NCBI GenBank assembly: GCA_013002345.1
Contig: JABDKH010000007.1
Span: forward strand, 1 to 36,297
Direction of reading: 5' to 3'
Length of the DNA: 36,297 nucleotides
DNA from: Rhodothermales bacterium
GTDB lineage: Bacteria > Bacteroidota > Rhodothermia > Rhodothermales > JABDKH01
Positions within the stretch are counted from its first letter, which is position 1. Each line of letters starts with the position of its first letter. The notes beneath the pieces are model-generated. The model saw only the letters and a program-made list of their open reading frames with translations, had not been told where the DNA came from and ran no database searches. Of the stretch, positions 18,601 to 27,177 are shown in pieces. A program made the position numbers and the translations under genes.

Positions 18601-20634
18601 ATGAGAATTGTCGCCGTAACTCTAACGCTGCTTGCCGTCTCGGCGATCAGTGCCTCAGCGCAAAATGCTTGGTCCCTGACGACGGAAGCTGCGGCGCAAT
18701 ACAGCGCTGGCAATTCGGCAGAGGCTGCTTCTCTACTGAAGCGTTCTCTCCGTTTTGACTCGACACTGATCGACACCTACCTGCTGCTCGGCCAAGTATA
18801 TCTGTACGCCGATTCGTTGGATCTGGCCGACTCGATTCTAAAGAGTGCCTTGCGACGCGAAAGGAGCGAGCCGAGAGTCTATCACCTTCTTGGGGCGATC
18901 GCATTTCAGCAAGGCCGCTACCGCAACAGCATCCAGCACTTCCAGCAGGTCCTGGGCCTGGAAGACAGTCCGACGGCGAGACAGTCGCTCTCGATGGCCC
19001 ACCTCAACCGAGGTGTGGAGCTCTTTCAGAACGGCCGGTCGCAGTCGTCGCTTCGGCACTTCGAGTCCGCTCTGGAGGCTGACCCGTCTAATCTGCAGGC
19101 GCATCGCAATGCAGTAGTCGTACTCTTGAAACTGGGCCGACGTGAAGCGGCGGAGCGAGAAGCGACGGAAGCTCTCCGAAAGAGTCGCGGCGACAAGGAA
19201 CTACTCGGCATGCTGGTGGAGTTGCGGCAGCAGCAGAAGGACTTTCCTGGCGCGCTGGTGGCCGCACAAGAGCTCTACAAGTATCACCCGAACGACATCG
19301 ATGTCGGATTGCATCTCGCTTATCTGTACCGGTTCAACAATAGGGGTGACGAATCTTTCGGTGTCTATGAGTCCCTTCTGCGCCTGGCACCGCGCGAGAG
19401 GCGGATCTACGATGATCTTGCTGATCTGCATGCTGTGAGGTCTCAGTACCTCGAAGCCATCGACGTTTATGAGCGTCTGGCTGTCTTGGCGCCACAAGAC
19501 GTGTCCGTCCGACAGGCCATCGCGGGTCTTTACGTCGAACTAGGGGACCACGCAGCTGCGAGGAAGGAATACCGACTTACCCTGGGTCATGGTCATTCGG
19601 ATATCGAAGTCTATCACCGGATCGCCGAGACCTACCTCGAAGAGGATCGCCTCGAAGAAGCTGCTGACACTTTTCGGGAGGCCATCGACAGGTTTCCTTC
19701 GGATCGATCATTGTATGTTGCGTTGGGTAGCGTGTGCGAGGACCTTGACGCGAGTAGGTCCGTCGAGGTCTACGAACAAATGATCGAGGGCAGGCCTTCC
19801 GATCCCCACCCTCACGTCCGCCTTGGGGTCATGTACGCGGGGGAGGACTCTACTCGGATACGCTCTGAACGTCATTTGCGGACGGCCATCGAACTGGGAT
19901 CGAAAGATCCCGCACCTCATCACGCTCTTGCCATTTCGGTAGCGCAACGGGGAGACACGACCAGAGCAATACTGTACGAACGCGAAGCGATAACGCGCGC
20001 GCTTCAACACGTACTTCGTTTTCGGAATCGCCTCGTTGGAGAGCTTGGCGGGGGACGCCAGATCCCTACGAGAACGCAACTAACAAACATCGAAGCTTCT
20101 GCGGACTCACTGGGTGCGTCTGAGAAGGTTCTTAGAGAGAGCCTGGATTCGTTCTTGCACCTGGGTTCCACGGATCAGCGGGAGGCCGATCTTCAAGAAC
20201 TCGCCGACACCTTCCCCGATGCGACCATACTAGTAGAGTATCAAGGCCGGCTTCTCGAGCAGGGAGGCTGGATCGACGAAGCCGAGGCGACATATATGCG
20301 CCTTCTTCAGGCGGAGCCGGGTAACAACTACGCTCAGTTCGCTTTGGCCCGAATTTGGGAGAAGGCTGGCTCTACGCAGAAGGCGCTACGCGCATATCAG
20401 AGAGCACTTGTCCTCGATGACGAAAACCAAGACGTCTACTACAGACTCATCGAGTTGTGTGAACTCGATGGTCGACTGGACAAGCTCGCAGACGAATGGC
20501 TGATTCAGGCTCGGCGCACACCAGGGAATCACGTTCTCCTTAGGAACCTGGCCAGGCTACTCGAGGAGGAGGATCGCACGTCTGATCTCGAGTACGTCCG
20601 TGCACTCATCGACAACCTTGAGCAGGCAGAGTAG
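18601..20634 (+). CDS. Exported tetratricopeptide-repeat protein
   Basis: A 677-residue protein with a short signal peptide (MRIVAVTLTLLAVSAISASAQ) followed almost entirely by TPR-type helical pairs; I count a dozen or more. Units such as DTYLLLGQVYLYADSLDLAD, RVYHLLGAIAFQQGRYRNSI and YAQFALARIWEKAGSTQKAL carry the usual small and aromatic TPR positions. The run weakens around residues 455-530, where a longer helical linker sits. It is nine bases after the FN3 gene with no clear ribosome site, suggesting translational coupling. As the last gene of the barrel-giant-FN3-TPR operon it is probably a periplasmic scaffold or chaperone for assembling the large proteins; the partner is inferred from gene order. 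Confidence 0.85.
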   Translation: MRIVAVTLTLLAVSAISASAQNAWSLTTEAAAQYSAGNSAEAASLLKRSLRFDSTLIDTYLLLGQVYLYADSLDLADSILKSALRRERSEPRVYHLLGAIAFQQGRYRNSIQHFQQVLGLEDSPTARQSLSMAHLNRGVELFQNGRSQSSLRHFESALEADPSNLQAHRNAVVVLLKLGRREAAEREATEALRKSRGDKELLGMLVELRQQQKDFPGALVAAQELYKYHPNDIDVGLHLAYLYRFNNRGDESFGVYESLLRLAPRERRIYDDLADLHAVRSQYLEAIDVYERLAVLAPQDVSVRQAIAGLYVELGDHAAARKEYRLTLGHGHSDIEVYHRIAETYLEEDRLEEAADTFREAIDRFPSDRSLYVALGSVCEDLDASRSVEVYEQMIEGRPSDPHPHVRLGVMYAGEDSTRIRSERHLRTAIELGSKDPAPHHALAISVAQRGDTTRAILYEREAITRALQHVLRFRNRLVGELGGGRQIPTRTQLTNIEASADSLGASEKVLRESLDSFLHLGSTDQREADLQELADTFPDATILVEYQGRLLEQGGWIDEAEATYMRLLQAEPGNNYAQFALARIWEKAGSTQKALRAYQRALVLDDENQDVYYRLIELCELDGRLDKLADEWLIQARRTPGNHVLLRNLARLLEEEDRTSDLEYVRALIDNLEQAE

Positions 20635-20668
20635 CGGCACGCCCGCGCGCTCCGATTGACCCCGAACA

Positions 20669-22288
20669 CTACTTGAGGAGGACCATCTTCTTCGTTTCCA
20701 GAAATTCGTTGGTCCTCAGTTGATAGAGATACACTCCACTCGACAGTGAACCGCTACCCACGCGCGAGCTCGCGCCGAACTCCACCTGGTAGTCACCCGC
20801 CAGATGGTCGCCGCTCACAACCTCACTGACCTCGTTGCCCAACAGGTCGAAGACACGTATCGTCGCGGGTCCGTTTCGTGAAACCGAGTATCGTATCGTG
20901 GTAGTGGGGTTGAATGGATTGGGTGCGTTCTGCATAAGTCTGAAGCTTCCGGGCACCTCCGACTTCGGCTCATCCGCGCCGACGAGCGACTGCTTCCAGT
21001 TCGAGGGCATCTCCAGCCGCATCATGAATAGATCTTCCTGACCGACGTTCATGCTCCAGTTCGATGCCCAGACGACGCTCTTCCCGTCATTAGATATGGT
21101 GGCATGCGTCTCTTCGTAATACGCATCAGTGGTTCCGTACACTTTCGCCAGGTAGTATCCCGCCGGATTCTGTCGATCGAGTTTCACCAGTATGATGCTG
21201 CGGTCTAGCCAGTTCTTCTCCGGCAGGCCGGGCTCGATGTAGGTCGATATCACACAGAAACCATCCGTGTTACACGACACATGCGCGCCGGACTGGAGTC
21301 CAAACTGAGAGGCGCTGTCGTAGTAAAGACGCACCAGCTCCATGCGAGCGTAGGCCGGATCCAGGGGAATCAAATCGATATTGTCCGTGGCCGTATTCTG
21401 ACCGACAACCACCTCCTTGTCATCTAGCGTCAGCGCCACATCCGAGTGCCCGATATTTCCGAGGCCGCGAAACTGCGTGAGTTCTCTGTTAGCGACGACC
21501 ATGCCATCCAGGTTGCCGCCGTTTCCAGGGTCACCGCCGATGATAACCCAGTTGCCAAGCGGAGACATCCCGACCCAGTCTACGTCAACCTCGTTGGGCT
21601 GTACCTCGTACAATCCGATGATGGTGTCGAGTTCGCGGTCCCACGTAAAGATGTACCTTTCGACGTAATCGACCACGTCGTCACCCTGCAGAAACAGCGC
21701 CCAGTAGCGCTTGTCCTTTGACGATTCCCCCTCGTCTCTCGTCGTAATCCGGAAGACATTCTCCTGTGCAATGATGGGGCCGAGAACGGGATCCTGCGAG
21801 AAGTCCTTGATGACCGTCGTCTCCTGTGTTGAGACATTGACGGTTCGTATCGAGAAGTCATAGAGTCCCCATATCACACCCGGATCTTGTGGGTCCCAGC
21901 GTGGCTCCTCGAGATCGATGGTCGCAATCAAATTGCCGGAAGAATTGTACGGATACGAATTTGTGCCGTAGATGCGCCAGCGCGTGTCAGGGTCGAGGAT
22001 GATCTTGCTCCCGTCGCTACTGAAGGGGTCGAAGCGAGCGTACTCGTGTCGGCTGCGGATGTTATTCCGTTCGGTAACGCAGGCGAGTTTCTGACCAAAG
22101 TGGTTGTCCGTGAATGTTTCTCCGGGCGCGGGCGCGCTGCGAGCTATCAGAAAGTGCGGCGGATTGGTTCCGTCGAGTAAATCGGGTACGGCGACAAACG
22201 GAACGTCAGCCGCAATGTCCTGTGAGAACGAGACGAAGTTGCCAAATGCAAAGGATAGCAACAAGACTATAGGCAGCGTGGTTTTCAT
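20669..22288 (-). CDS. Secreted beta-propeller-like protein with T9SS sorting domain
   Basis: A 539-residue protein. ATG 22288 has GGAGGT five bases upstream and gives a signal peptide (MKTTLPIVLLLSFAFG to SFSQ). Residues 30-430 are beta-rich with blade-like segments such as FDPFSSDGSKIIL, WVGMSPLGNWVIIGG and HATISNDGKSVVWASNWSM, resembling WD40/TolB-type or oligogalacturonate-lyase-type propellers. Two Cys residues in HVSCNTDGFCVIS may form a disulfide. The C-terminus is a Por sorting domain with NAPNPF at 454-459 and ends KKMVLLK. It is expected to be exported by T9SS and surface-bound or released. It lies 79 bases downstream of the GH114-like gene on the same strand, and the two may act on the same extracellular material. 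No catalytic residues could be assigned. Confidence 0.8.
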   Translation of the reverse strand: MKTTLPIVLLLSFAFGNFVSFSQDIAADVPFVAVPDLLDGTNPPHFLIARSAPAPGETFTDNHFGQKLACVTERNNIRSRHEYARFDPFSSDGSKIILDPDTRWRIYGTNSYPYNSSGNLIATIDLEEPRWDPQDPGVIWGLYDFSIRTVNVSTQETTVIKDFSQDPVLGPIIAQENVFRITTRDEGESSKDKRYWALFLQGDDVVDYVERYIFTWDRELDTIIGLYEVQPNEVDVDWVGMSPLGNWVIIGGDPGNGGNLDGMVVANRELTQFRGLGNIGHSDVALTLDDKEVVVGQNTATDNIDLIPLDPAYARMELVRLYYDSASQFGLQSGAHVSCNTDGFCVISTYIEPGLPEKNWLDRSIILVKLDRQNPAGYYLAKVYGTTDAYYEETHATISNDGKSVVWASNWSMNVGQEDLFMMRLEMPSNWKQSLVGADEPKSEVPGSFRLMQNAPNPFNPTTTIRYSVSRNGPATIRVFDLLGNEVSEVVSGDHLAGDYQVEFGASSRVGSGSLSSGVYLYQLRTNEFLETKKMVLLK

Positions 22289-22367
22289 CAAAGACCTCCT
22301 ATATTCGGGTCGCAACTGCGACTTTCATTGCCATGGAGCAAGGTGACAGCGCGGCAGCAGTCCATCC

Positions 22368-23441
22368 TTAATAACTGGGTGGCGGAGTAGTGGTCAGCCG
22401 GCCCAGCGATCTTCGGGTGACGTAGGGGATGAACCCGTGCTGCCGCGACAGACTGTAGGCATCTGCGGACCGCGACAATGCGTACTCGCAATTGAAAACG
22501 GGCAGCCCGGCGTTCGTGTAATCCTGGAGGTGATCCAGGTAGTAGTCGACGAGGTCGGCATCGTTCACCCAGTCGTGTCCGTCAGGATCGTTCCAGTCGT
22601 CCGTCGCGTCGCCGTCGTACCAGATTCCCTCCTGCGCAATCGCATCGATTTCGGGAACCAGTGCCGGTCGGCTATCGATTAGCTCAGCCGCATTCTGCTG
22701 GATGATCAGAAAGCCGGGGACGCGTGCTCGGGCATACGTTCTCATCTCTGCAATGAACTGGATCATTTCGGTCGCAGCGTCCTTACCGTCGAGCTCCGCG
22801 CGTGCCACGACATCTACGTTCTCGAATCCCTCTACCCAATCGAGATAAATGCCGTCAAAACCGGATCTAATTGCCTCGTCTATTACGCTTGTGTAGTCAC
22901 CGTGGGGTGTACTGTCCTGATTCCGACCGTAGATAATGATGTCCTTCCACGCCGCATCCCAGTATGCGACGGGGTAGTTGCCACCCCAACCATCCGGATC
23001 GCATATCAGTATGTATTCCGGCCAGTCGCCAGGAGGTTGCCCCTGACAGTCCCAGTCCGTCGACCATGTCCAGTACCAGCGCCAGTCCTCGGCTTCGCCG
23101 ATATCTATGTAGGCGATGACCAGCTTTCTGTGCTCGCCGTCGCTGGCAGCCGACTGCTTTATTCGAGCGACCATGGCGGCCGTGTCAAATGATTTGTCTT
23201 CCGAAGACCAGTCCGTTCTCGTCGGTTCAAGAACGAGCATGTCGTATCTGGACGCGACGAGCGCATCAACGGCACCTGTAGCGGCGACGTCCTGAATCTG
23301 ATAGCCCCAGAACTCAACATCCTGAAGAGACATCGGCGGTCTCAGGGTGCCGTCATCATCTGTCGGATTCTCACTGTCACAGGATGCCAGGAGAATCAGA
23401 GCGATCAACACAACTGGCACGGACGCGGGTGTAGCTTTCAT
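22368..23441 (-). CDS. Lipoprotein of the MJ1477/TM1410 family, GH114-like putative glycoside hydrolase
   Basis: A 357-residue protein. ATG 23441 has GGAGA seven bases upstream and starts a lipoprotein signal with LASC, Cys21 being the lipidated residue; the longer in-frame ATG at 23534 precedes this site and is rejected. The rest is a TIM-barrel of the TM1410/GH114 type, shown by AYIDIGEAEDWRWYW (110-124) and GFDGIYLDW (194-202), the latter carrying the probable catalytic Asp. Family members are proposed endo-alpha-1,4-polygalactosaminidases, though few have been tested, so the substrate here is open. A lipid anchor would place it on the outer membrane. Upstream lies an 18-base palindrome at 23497-23514. 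The T9SS propeller gene follows on the same strand. Confidence 0.82.
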   Translation of the reverse strand: MKATPASVPVVLIALILLASCDSENPTDDDGTLRPPMSLQDVEFWGYQIQDVAATGAVDALVASRYDMLVLEPTRTDWSSEDKSFDTAAMVARIKQSAASDGEHRKLVIAYIDIGEAEDWRWYWTWSTDWDCQGQPPGDWPEYILICDPDGWGGNYPVAYWDAAWKDIIIYGRNQDSTPHGDYTSVIDEAIRSGFDGIYLDWVEGFENVDVVARAELDGKDAATEMIQFIAEMRTYARARVPGFLIIQQNAAELIDSRPALVPEIDAIAQEGIWYDGDATDDWNDPDGHDWVNDADLVDYYLDHLQDYTNAGLPVFNCEYALSRSADAYSLSRQHGFIPYVTRRSLGRLTTTPPPSY

Positions 23442-23496
23442 CGATTCGTCTCCGGGAGGTATAGACGGCTCGTGAAATGGACGGCGAACGTCACGG

Positions 23497-23514
23497 CCCG
23501 TCGGTTCCGACGGG
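23497..23514. promoter_or_regulatory. Perfect palindrome upstream of the GH114-like gene
   Basis: CCCGTCGG, two bases, then CCGACGGG: an 18-base perfect inverted repeat that extends by two more pairs with one bulge. It lies 56-73 bases upstream of the lipoprotein start, so it could be an operator or a leader hairpin. No regulator family is assigned. Confidence 0.4.
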
Positions 23515-23875
23515 ACCAGGTGACAGGATCCCACTGACGAGAACTGACGCCACGGAGTAACTCTGTCAGCCCACCGACACTTTCCGGACAGTTAGTGTCT
23601 CGGTTGTAGACATTCAAGCGGGATAAGCCGCGTAGAGGTGACGGGTGTTCTCCCGCGCGGCCAACGCCGGGCTAACTCGCAGAAGCACAGGTCCGCAGCC
23701 CGAAGACCCCGTCGGTCGCCAATGTCGCCACGGTCGCGGATGTGCCGGATTCAACATGAGCAGCGCGATAGAGGATCGCCTGCGAAAGTCCGGTCCCGGA
23801 ATGATGAATCGACAGGGTTACCCCGCCCAGAAGTACCTACATTATCCCACACGGTCGTTGACACAACTGCGCGTT

Positions 23876-23880
23876 AGGAG
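23876..23880 (+). promoter_or_regulatory. Ribosome binding site favouring GTG 23888
   Basis: AGGAG lies seven bases before GTG 23888. The alternative ATG at 23927, in the same frame, has no comparable site. Confidence 0.55.
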
Positions 23881-23887
23881 CGTACCT

Positions 23888-24688
23888 GTGATCGACAATC
23901 ACATTCCCGGTCGGGTGCGTATACAAATGACCTGTCGATCGATTTTGCCTCGCCTCGCTTTCGCGGGAATCCTCCTGTCGGCCATTCCGGTTGTCGCACA
24001 GCCCAGCGCCCGCGAGATCATGAAGCGCGCCGATGAGCTCACACGCGGTGAAACGGCGCAGGGCACGTATACCATGACGGTCGTTCGGCCGGACTGGGAA
24101 CGGACCATGGTGTTTGCCTACTGGTCGGAGGGCACCGAGAAGTCTTTCATTCGCGTCGAGGAGCCGGTCAAGGACCGCGGCGTCTCTTTTCTCAAGGTGG
24201 GCCGGGAGATGTGGCAGTACGTCCCACGCATCAACCGTGTCATCAAAATCCCGCCGTCCATGATGCTGCAGTCATGGATGGGTTCGGACTTCACGAACGA
24301 CGACCTGGTCAAGGAATCGAGCGTGGTCGACGACTACGAGCACACGCTGCTTGCTCAGGAAGAGCTCGACGGATTCGATACGTACAAGATCGAGCTCGTC
24401 CCGAAGCCTGAGACCGCCGTAGCGTGGGACAAGTTGATTGAGTGGATTCGCGTCGATGACTACGTCCCGCTCCGGGCGGAGTATTACAGCGAACGCGGCG
24501 AGCTCGTTCGCACCATGCTGTTCGGCGATATCAAGCAGATGAGCGACCGGGTCATTCCAGCCCGCTATGAGTTGATAGAGGAAAAGAAGGAGGGGCGCCG
24601 CACGATTCTTCAACTCGACGATGTAGTCTTCGACGAGACGATTCCAGGATCGGTCTTCACCCAGAGAAACCTCCGCAGATCGAGGTAG
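23888..24688 (+). CDS. LolA-like outer-membrane lipoprotein-sorting protein
   Basis: A 266-residue periplasmic protein from GTG 23888, which has an AGGAG site; ATG 23927 would give 253 residues with a more compact signal peptide (MTCRSILPRLAFAGILLSAIPVVAQ), so the start is not settled. The mature part matches the LolA-like family: REIMKRADELTRGETAQGTY, FIRVEEPVKDRGVSFLK, MWQYVPRINRVIKIPPSMM, GSDFTNDDLV and the closing DVVFDETIPGSVFTQRNL. The fold is an open beta-barrel that holds a lipid or lipid-like chain. It is followed after nine bases by an FtsX-type permease, with a second permease, an ATPase and a barrel beyond. This suggests a shuttle between an inner-membrane ABC complex and an outer-membrane partner. 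Cargo unknown. Confidence 0.86.
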   Translation: MIDNHIPGRVRIQMTCRSILPRLAFAGILLSAIPVVAQPSAREIMKRADELTRGETAQGTYTMTVVRPDWERTMVFAYWSEGTEKSFIRVEEPVKDRGVSFLKVGREMWQYVPRINRVIKIPPSMMLQSWMGSDFTNDDLVKESSVVDDYEHTLLAQEELDGFDTYKIELVPKPETAVAWDKLIEWIRVDDYVPLRAEYYSERGELVRTMLFGDIKQMSDRVIPARYELIEEKKEGRRTILQLDDVVFDETIPGSVFTQRNLRRSR

Positions 24689-24697
24689 CCCCCGCAC

Positions 24698-25936
24698 ATG
24701 CTTAAGCTCCTCAAACTGGCCTGGCGCGACATCTGGCGGAACCGCCGGCGAAGCCTGATCACGATGGCGGCCATCGTGTTTTCCCTGTTCCTGATCACGG
24801 GCTTCCATTCGTTACAGAACGGTACATACGACGCCATGGAGGAGGTGGCCGTGCGCATCTTTACCGGCGACGTCCAGATTCATCGCGAGGGCTACTACGA
24901 CGAGCGGACTTTCTCCTACGCGATGGAAGGGGATGAGTACGACTGGGATTCGCTGGCCGACGAATACGAGGAGATCGAGTTCGCCGCGCGGAGAATCACC
25001 GGATTCGGTTTGCTGAGTTCGGACTCCTCCAGTGTCGGTGGCATCATCGTCGGGATCGATCCGGCCCGCGAGTATGGCATCAGCACGTTTGCCTCGGCTC
25101 CGGTTGAGGGAGAACGACTTCAGCCCGGCGACGATCACGAGGTCATGCTCGGCCGAACACTGGCGAACAATCTCGCGCTTGGGGTGGGAGACACGGTCGT
25201 CGTCCTGACGCAGGGCTTCCGCAATGCGATGGGTGCAGATCTCTACGTCATCAAGGGGCTGCTGCGATCCGGAAATCCGGAAGTCGACCGATCAATGATG
25301 ATCATGACGGTAGAGGATGCGGACTTTCTGTTTTCGATGGAAGGGCGGTTCACGGAACTTGTCATCAAGACGGCCGACTTTCGTGACTCCGATCGACTGG
25401 CGCGGCAGCTCGAGGATCGGTTCGACAGCGACCGGTTCGAGGTGATGGGCTGGAAGTCTTTGCTGCCCGAGCTCCAGCAGGCGAGGGCGATGGACGACAT
25501 CGGCAACTATGTGTTCTATGCCTTCCTGTTGATTATGGTTGGCTTCGAGATCTTCAACACGACCATGATGAGTGTCATGGAGCGGGTCAGGGAATTCGGT
25601 GTGATCATGTCGATCGGAATGAAGCCGTGGCAGATTACGCTGCTCATTGCGATGGAGTTGATCCTCAAGACGCTGCTCTCGGTTGCTGTTGGCTTCGGGA
25701 TCGCGTTCATCGTGGTCTCCTATATGCATGCGAATCCGATTCCCTTACCGGAGGACTGGTCGGCGATGTACGAAGATTTCGGATTCTCCGTGCCCGCGAT
25801 TTCGTTCTCGGCGCGGCCGCACATCTTCTACGAGCCGCTGATGTGGATCGGCGTGATAGCCGTTATTGCACTGATATATCCCATACTCCGGATGCGTCGC
25901 TTCTCGCCTGTGGAAGCGCTCCGAACAATGAAATAG
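24698..25936 (+). CDS. FtsX/MacB-type ABC transporter permease, first subunit
   Basis: A 412-residue inner-membrane protein of the LolC/E-MacB permease type. It starts with a cytoplasmic basic stretch (WRDIWRNRRRS) and TM1 at about 18-36, followed by a large periplasmic domain (37-268) containing EVMLGRTLANNLALGVGDTV, and three C-terminal helices near 269-292, 312-337 and 378-398. It ends in a FSPVEALRTM tail typical of FtsX-family permeases. GAGGT lies about a dozen bases upstream of the ATG. It shares the opening motif and layout with the next gene, so the two probably form a LolC/LolE-like heterodimer. These permeases move substrate from the outer leaflet or periplasm by mechanical coupling rather than through a channel. 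Confidence 0.92.
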   Translation: MLKLLKLAWRDIWRNRRRSLITMAAIVFSLFLITGFHSLQNGTYDAMEEVAVRIFTGDVQIHREGYYDERTFSYAMEGDEYDWDSLADEYEEIEFAARRITGFGLLSSDSSSVGGIIVGIDPAREYGISTFASAPVEGERLQPGDDHEVMLGRTLANNLALGVGDTVVVLTQGFRNAMGADLYVIKGLLRSGNPEVDRSMMIMTVEDADFLFSMEGRFTELVIKTADFRDSDRLARQLEDRFDSDRFEVMGWKSLLPELQQARAMDDIGNYVFYAFLLIMVGFEIFNTTMMSVMERVREFGVIMSIGMKPWQITLLIAMELILKTLLSVAVGFGIAFIVVSYMHANPIPLPEDWSAMYEDFGFSVPAISFSARPHIFYEPLMWIGVIAVIALIYPILRMRRFSPVEALRTMK

Positions 25937-25947
25937 ACTACGAGCCG

Positions 25948-27177
25948 ATGGGTATGCTGGCGAGAATCGCGTGGCGAAACATCTGGAGGAACAAGCGCCG
26001 TTCGTGGGTGCTCATCTCGGCGATCTCGATCGGCGTCTTCTGCTTCGTTGGATCCATGACGTTCGCCGATGGCTTCTCCATCCAGCTGGTCAACACATCG
26101 ATCGAACTGGACGGCGGTCACATCCAACTCTCGTCGTCGGGCTACTCGGACAACCCGACGATCCGATCCAGGATTCGGAATCTCGGGTACGTCGAGGACG
26201 CTCTCGATCAGACTCTGCTCGCTCGCTATTCGCCACAGGTCGTTACGTCCGGTATGGTTAACTCGGCCGAGCAGGCGTCGGGTGTGAGGCTGGTGGGAGT
26301 CGATCCGCTGCGCGAACGGGGCGTGTCGAGCATTCCGGAACGGATCGTAGAGGGTGAATACCTGTCGTCCGGAGTCGTGGACGGCGAGGTCGTGATCGGA
26401 GTCTCGTTGGCGGATCGCCTGAACGTGACGGTCGGGGAGAAGATTGTGGTGATGGTCAGCGACCTGGAGAATGAGGTCAGTGCCGGCGCGTATCGTGTGC
26501 GCGGCCTGTTCACGACGAACAGCGCCGAGTACGACCGGATGATGGTGTTCGTTCATCTCGACGAGGCCCGGCGATTGCTGGGGTACTCAACCGAGGAAGC
26601 GTCGACCATTTCCGTTCATCTCGATCCAGAAGTTGACCTCAAGACGTCCGCGGCGGCATTGCGCGGCCGACTGACGGATGTACCGGTAGACGTCCTGACG
26701 TGGGAAGACCGGATGCCCATGCTTGTGCTTATGAGGCAGACCTACGACGTGTTCAGTGTCGCACTCGTTTTGATCCTGTTTTCGGCGATCTCGTTTTCGA
26801 TCATCAACTCGTTTCTCATGGTCATCTTCGAACGGATTCGGGAGATCGGAATCATGTCCGCCAACGGATTACGGCCGATGCAGATATTCAGCATGTTGTA
26901 TCTGGAGGCGGCATTCATCGTCATTCTCGGTCTTCTGGTTGGCGGCATTGTAGCCGCGGGACTCGTCGCGTGGTGGGCCGAGACCGGACTCGATCTGTCG
27001 GCGTTTGCGGAAGGGATGAGATCGTTCAACCTCGGTACGGTCATCTACCCGTACGTTGACTGGCGCCACATCTGGACGGGCGTCATCACCATCTTCATCG
27101 TCGTCTTTCTCAGCGTTCTCTATCCGGCATTCAAGGCCAGCCGATTCAGGGCCGTGGAGGCAATCAACTATGTCTGA
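25948..27177 (+). CDS. FtsX/MacB-type ABC transporter permease, second subunit
   Basis: A 409-residue paralogue of the preceding permease. It begins at ATG 25948, 11 bases after the first permease stop; the much longer open frame from 25627 reads out of frame through that gene and is rejected. Features are ARIAWRNIWRNKRRSW, TM1 at about 19-37, a periplasmic domain with GEVVIGVSLADRLNVTVGEK, then an ERIREIGIMSANGLRPMQIF cytoplasmic loop between the later helices and a SRFRAVEAINYV tail. Its last eight bases overlap the ATPase gene, indicating translational coupling. Expected to pair with the first permease and the ATPase in a LolCDE-like complex. Confidence 0.92.
   Translation: MGMLARIAWRNIWRNKRRSWVLISAISIGVFCFVGSMTFADGFSIQLVNTSIELDGGHIQLSSSGYSDNPTIRSRIRNLGYVEDALDQTLLARYSPQVVTSGMVNSAEQASGVRLVGVDPLRERGVSSIPERIVEGEYLSSGVVDGEVVIGVSLADRLNVTVGEKIVVMVSDLENEVSAGAYRVRGLFTTNSAEYDRMMVFVHLDEARRLLGYSTEEASTISVHLDPEVDLKTSAAALRGRLTDVPVDVLTWEDRMPMLVLMRQTYDVFSVALVLILFSAISFSIINSFLMVIFERIREIGIMSANGLRPMQIFSMLYLEAAFIVILGLLVGGIVAAGLVAWWAETGLDLSAFAEGMRSFNLGTVIYPYVDWRHIWTGVITIFIVVFLSVLYPAFKASRFRAVEAINYV

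Larger units (their letters stand above)
23442..23887. other. Divergent intergenic region (446 bp)
   Basis: This lies between the GH114-like lipoprotein gene (-) and the LolA-like gene (+). It holds a strong palindrome at 23497-23514, a looser GCGGGA/TCCCGC pair at 23618-23623 and 23651-23656, and a TTGACA at 23858-23863 without a convincing -10 partner. Open frames here lack coding character and look like GC-driven noise. Confidence 0.5.

Noticed and set aside
5040-20634. Contractile injection system or phage tail locus
   Set aside because: No sheath, tube, baseplate or AAA ATPase genes; the proteins carry signal peptides and FN3/TPR domains instead.
23858-23886. Sigma-70 promoter from TTGACA at 23858
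   Set aside because: No -10 hexamer at the right distance, and it would overlap the ribosome binding site of the LolA-like gene.
23442-23887. tRNA or small structured RNA in the divergent gap
   Set aside because: No cloverleaf or TTCRA arm; the paired segments are too loosely spaced.
25627-25947. N-terminal extension of the second permease
   Set aside because: It lies inside the first permease gene in another frame; the permease homology begins at 25948.
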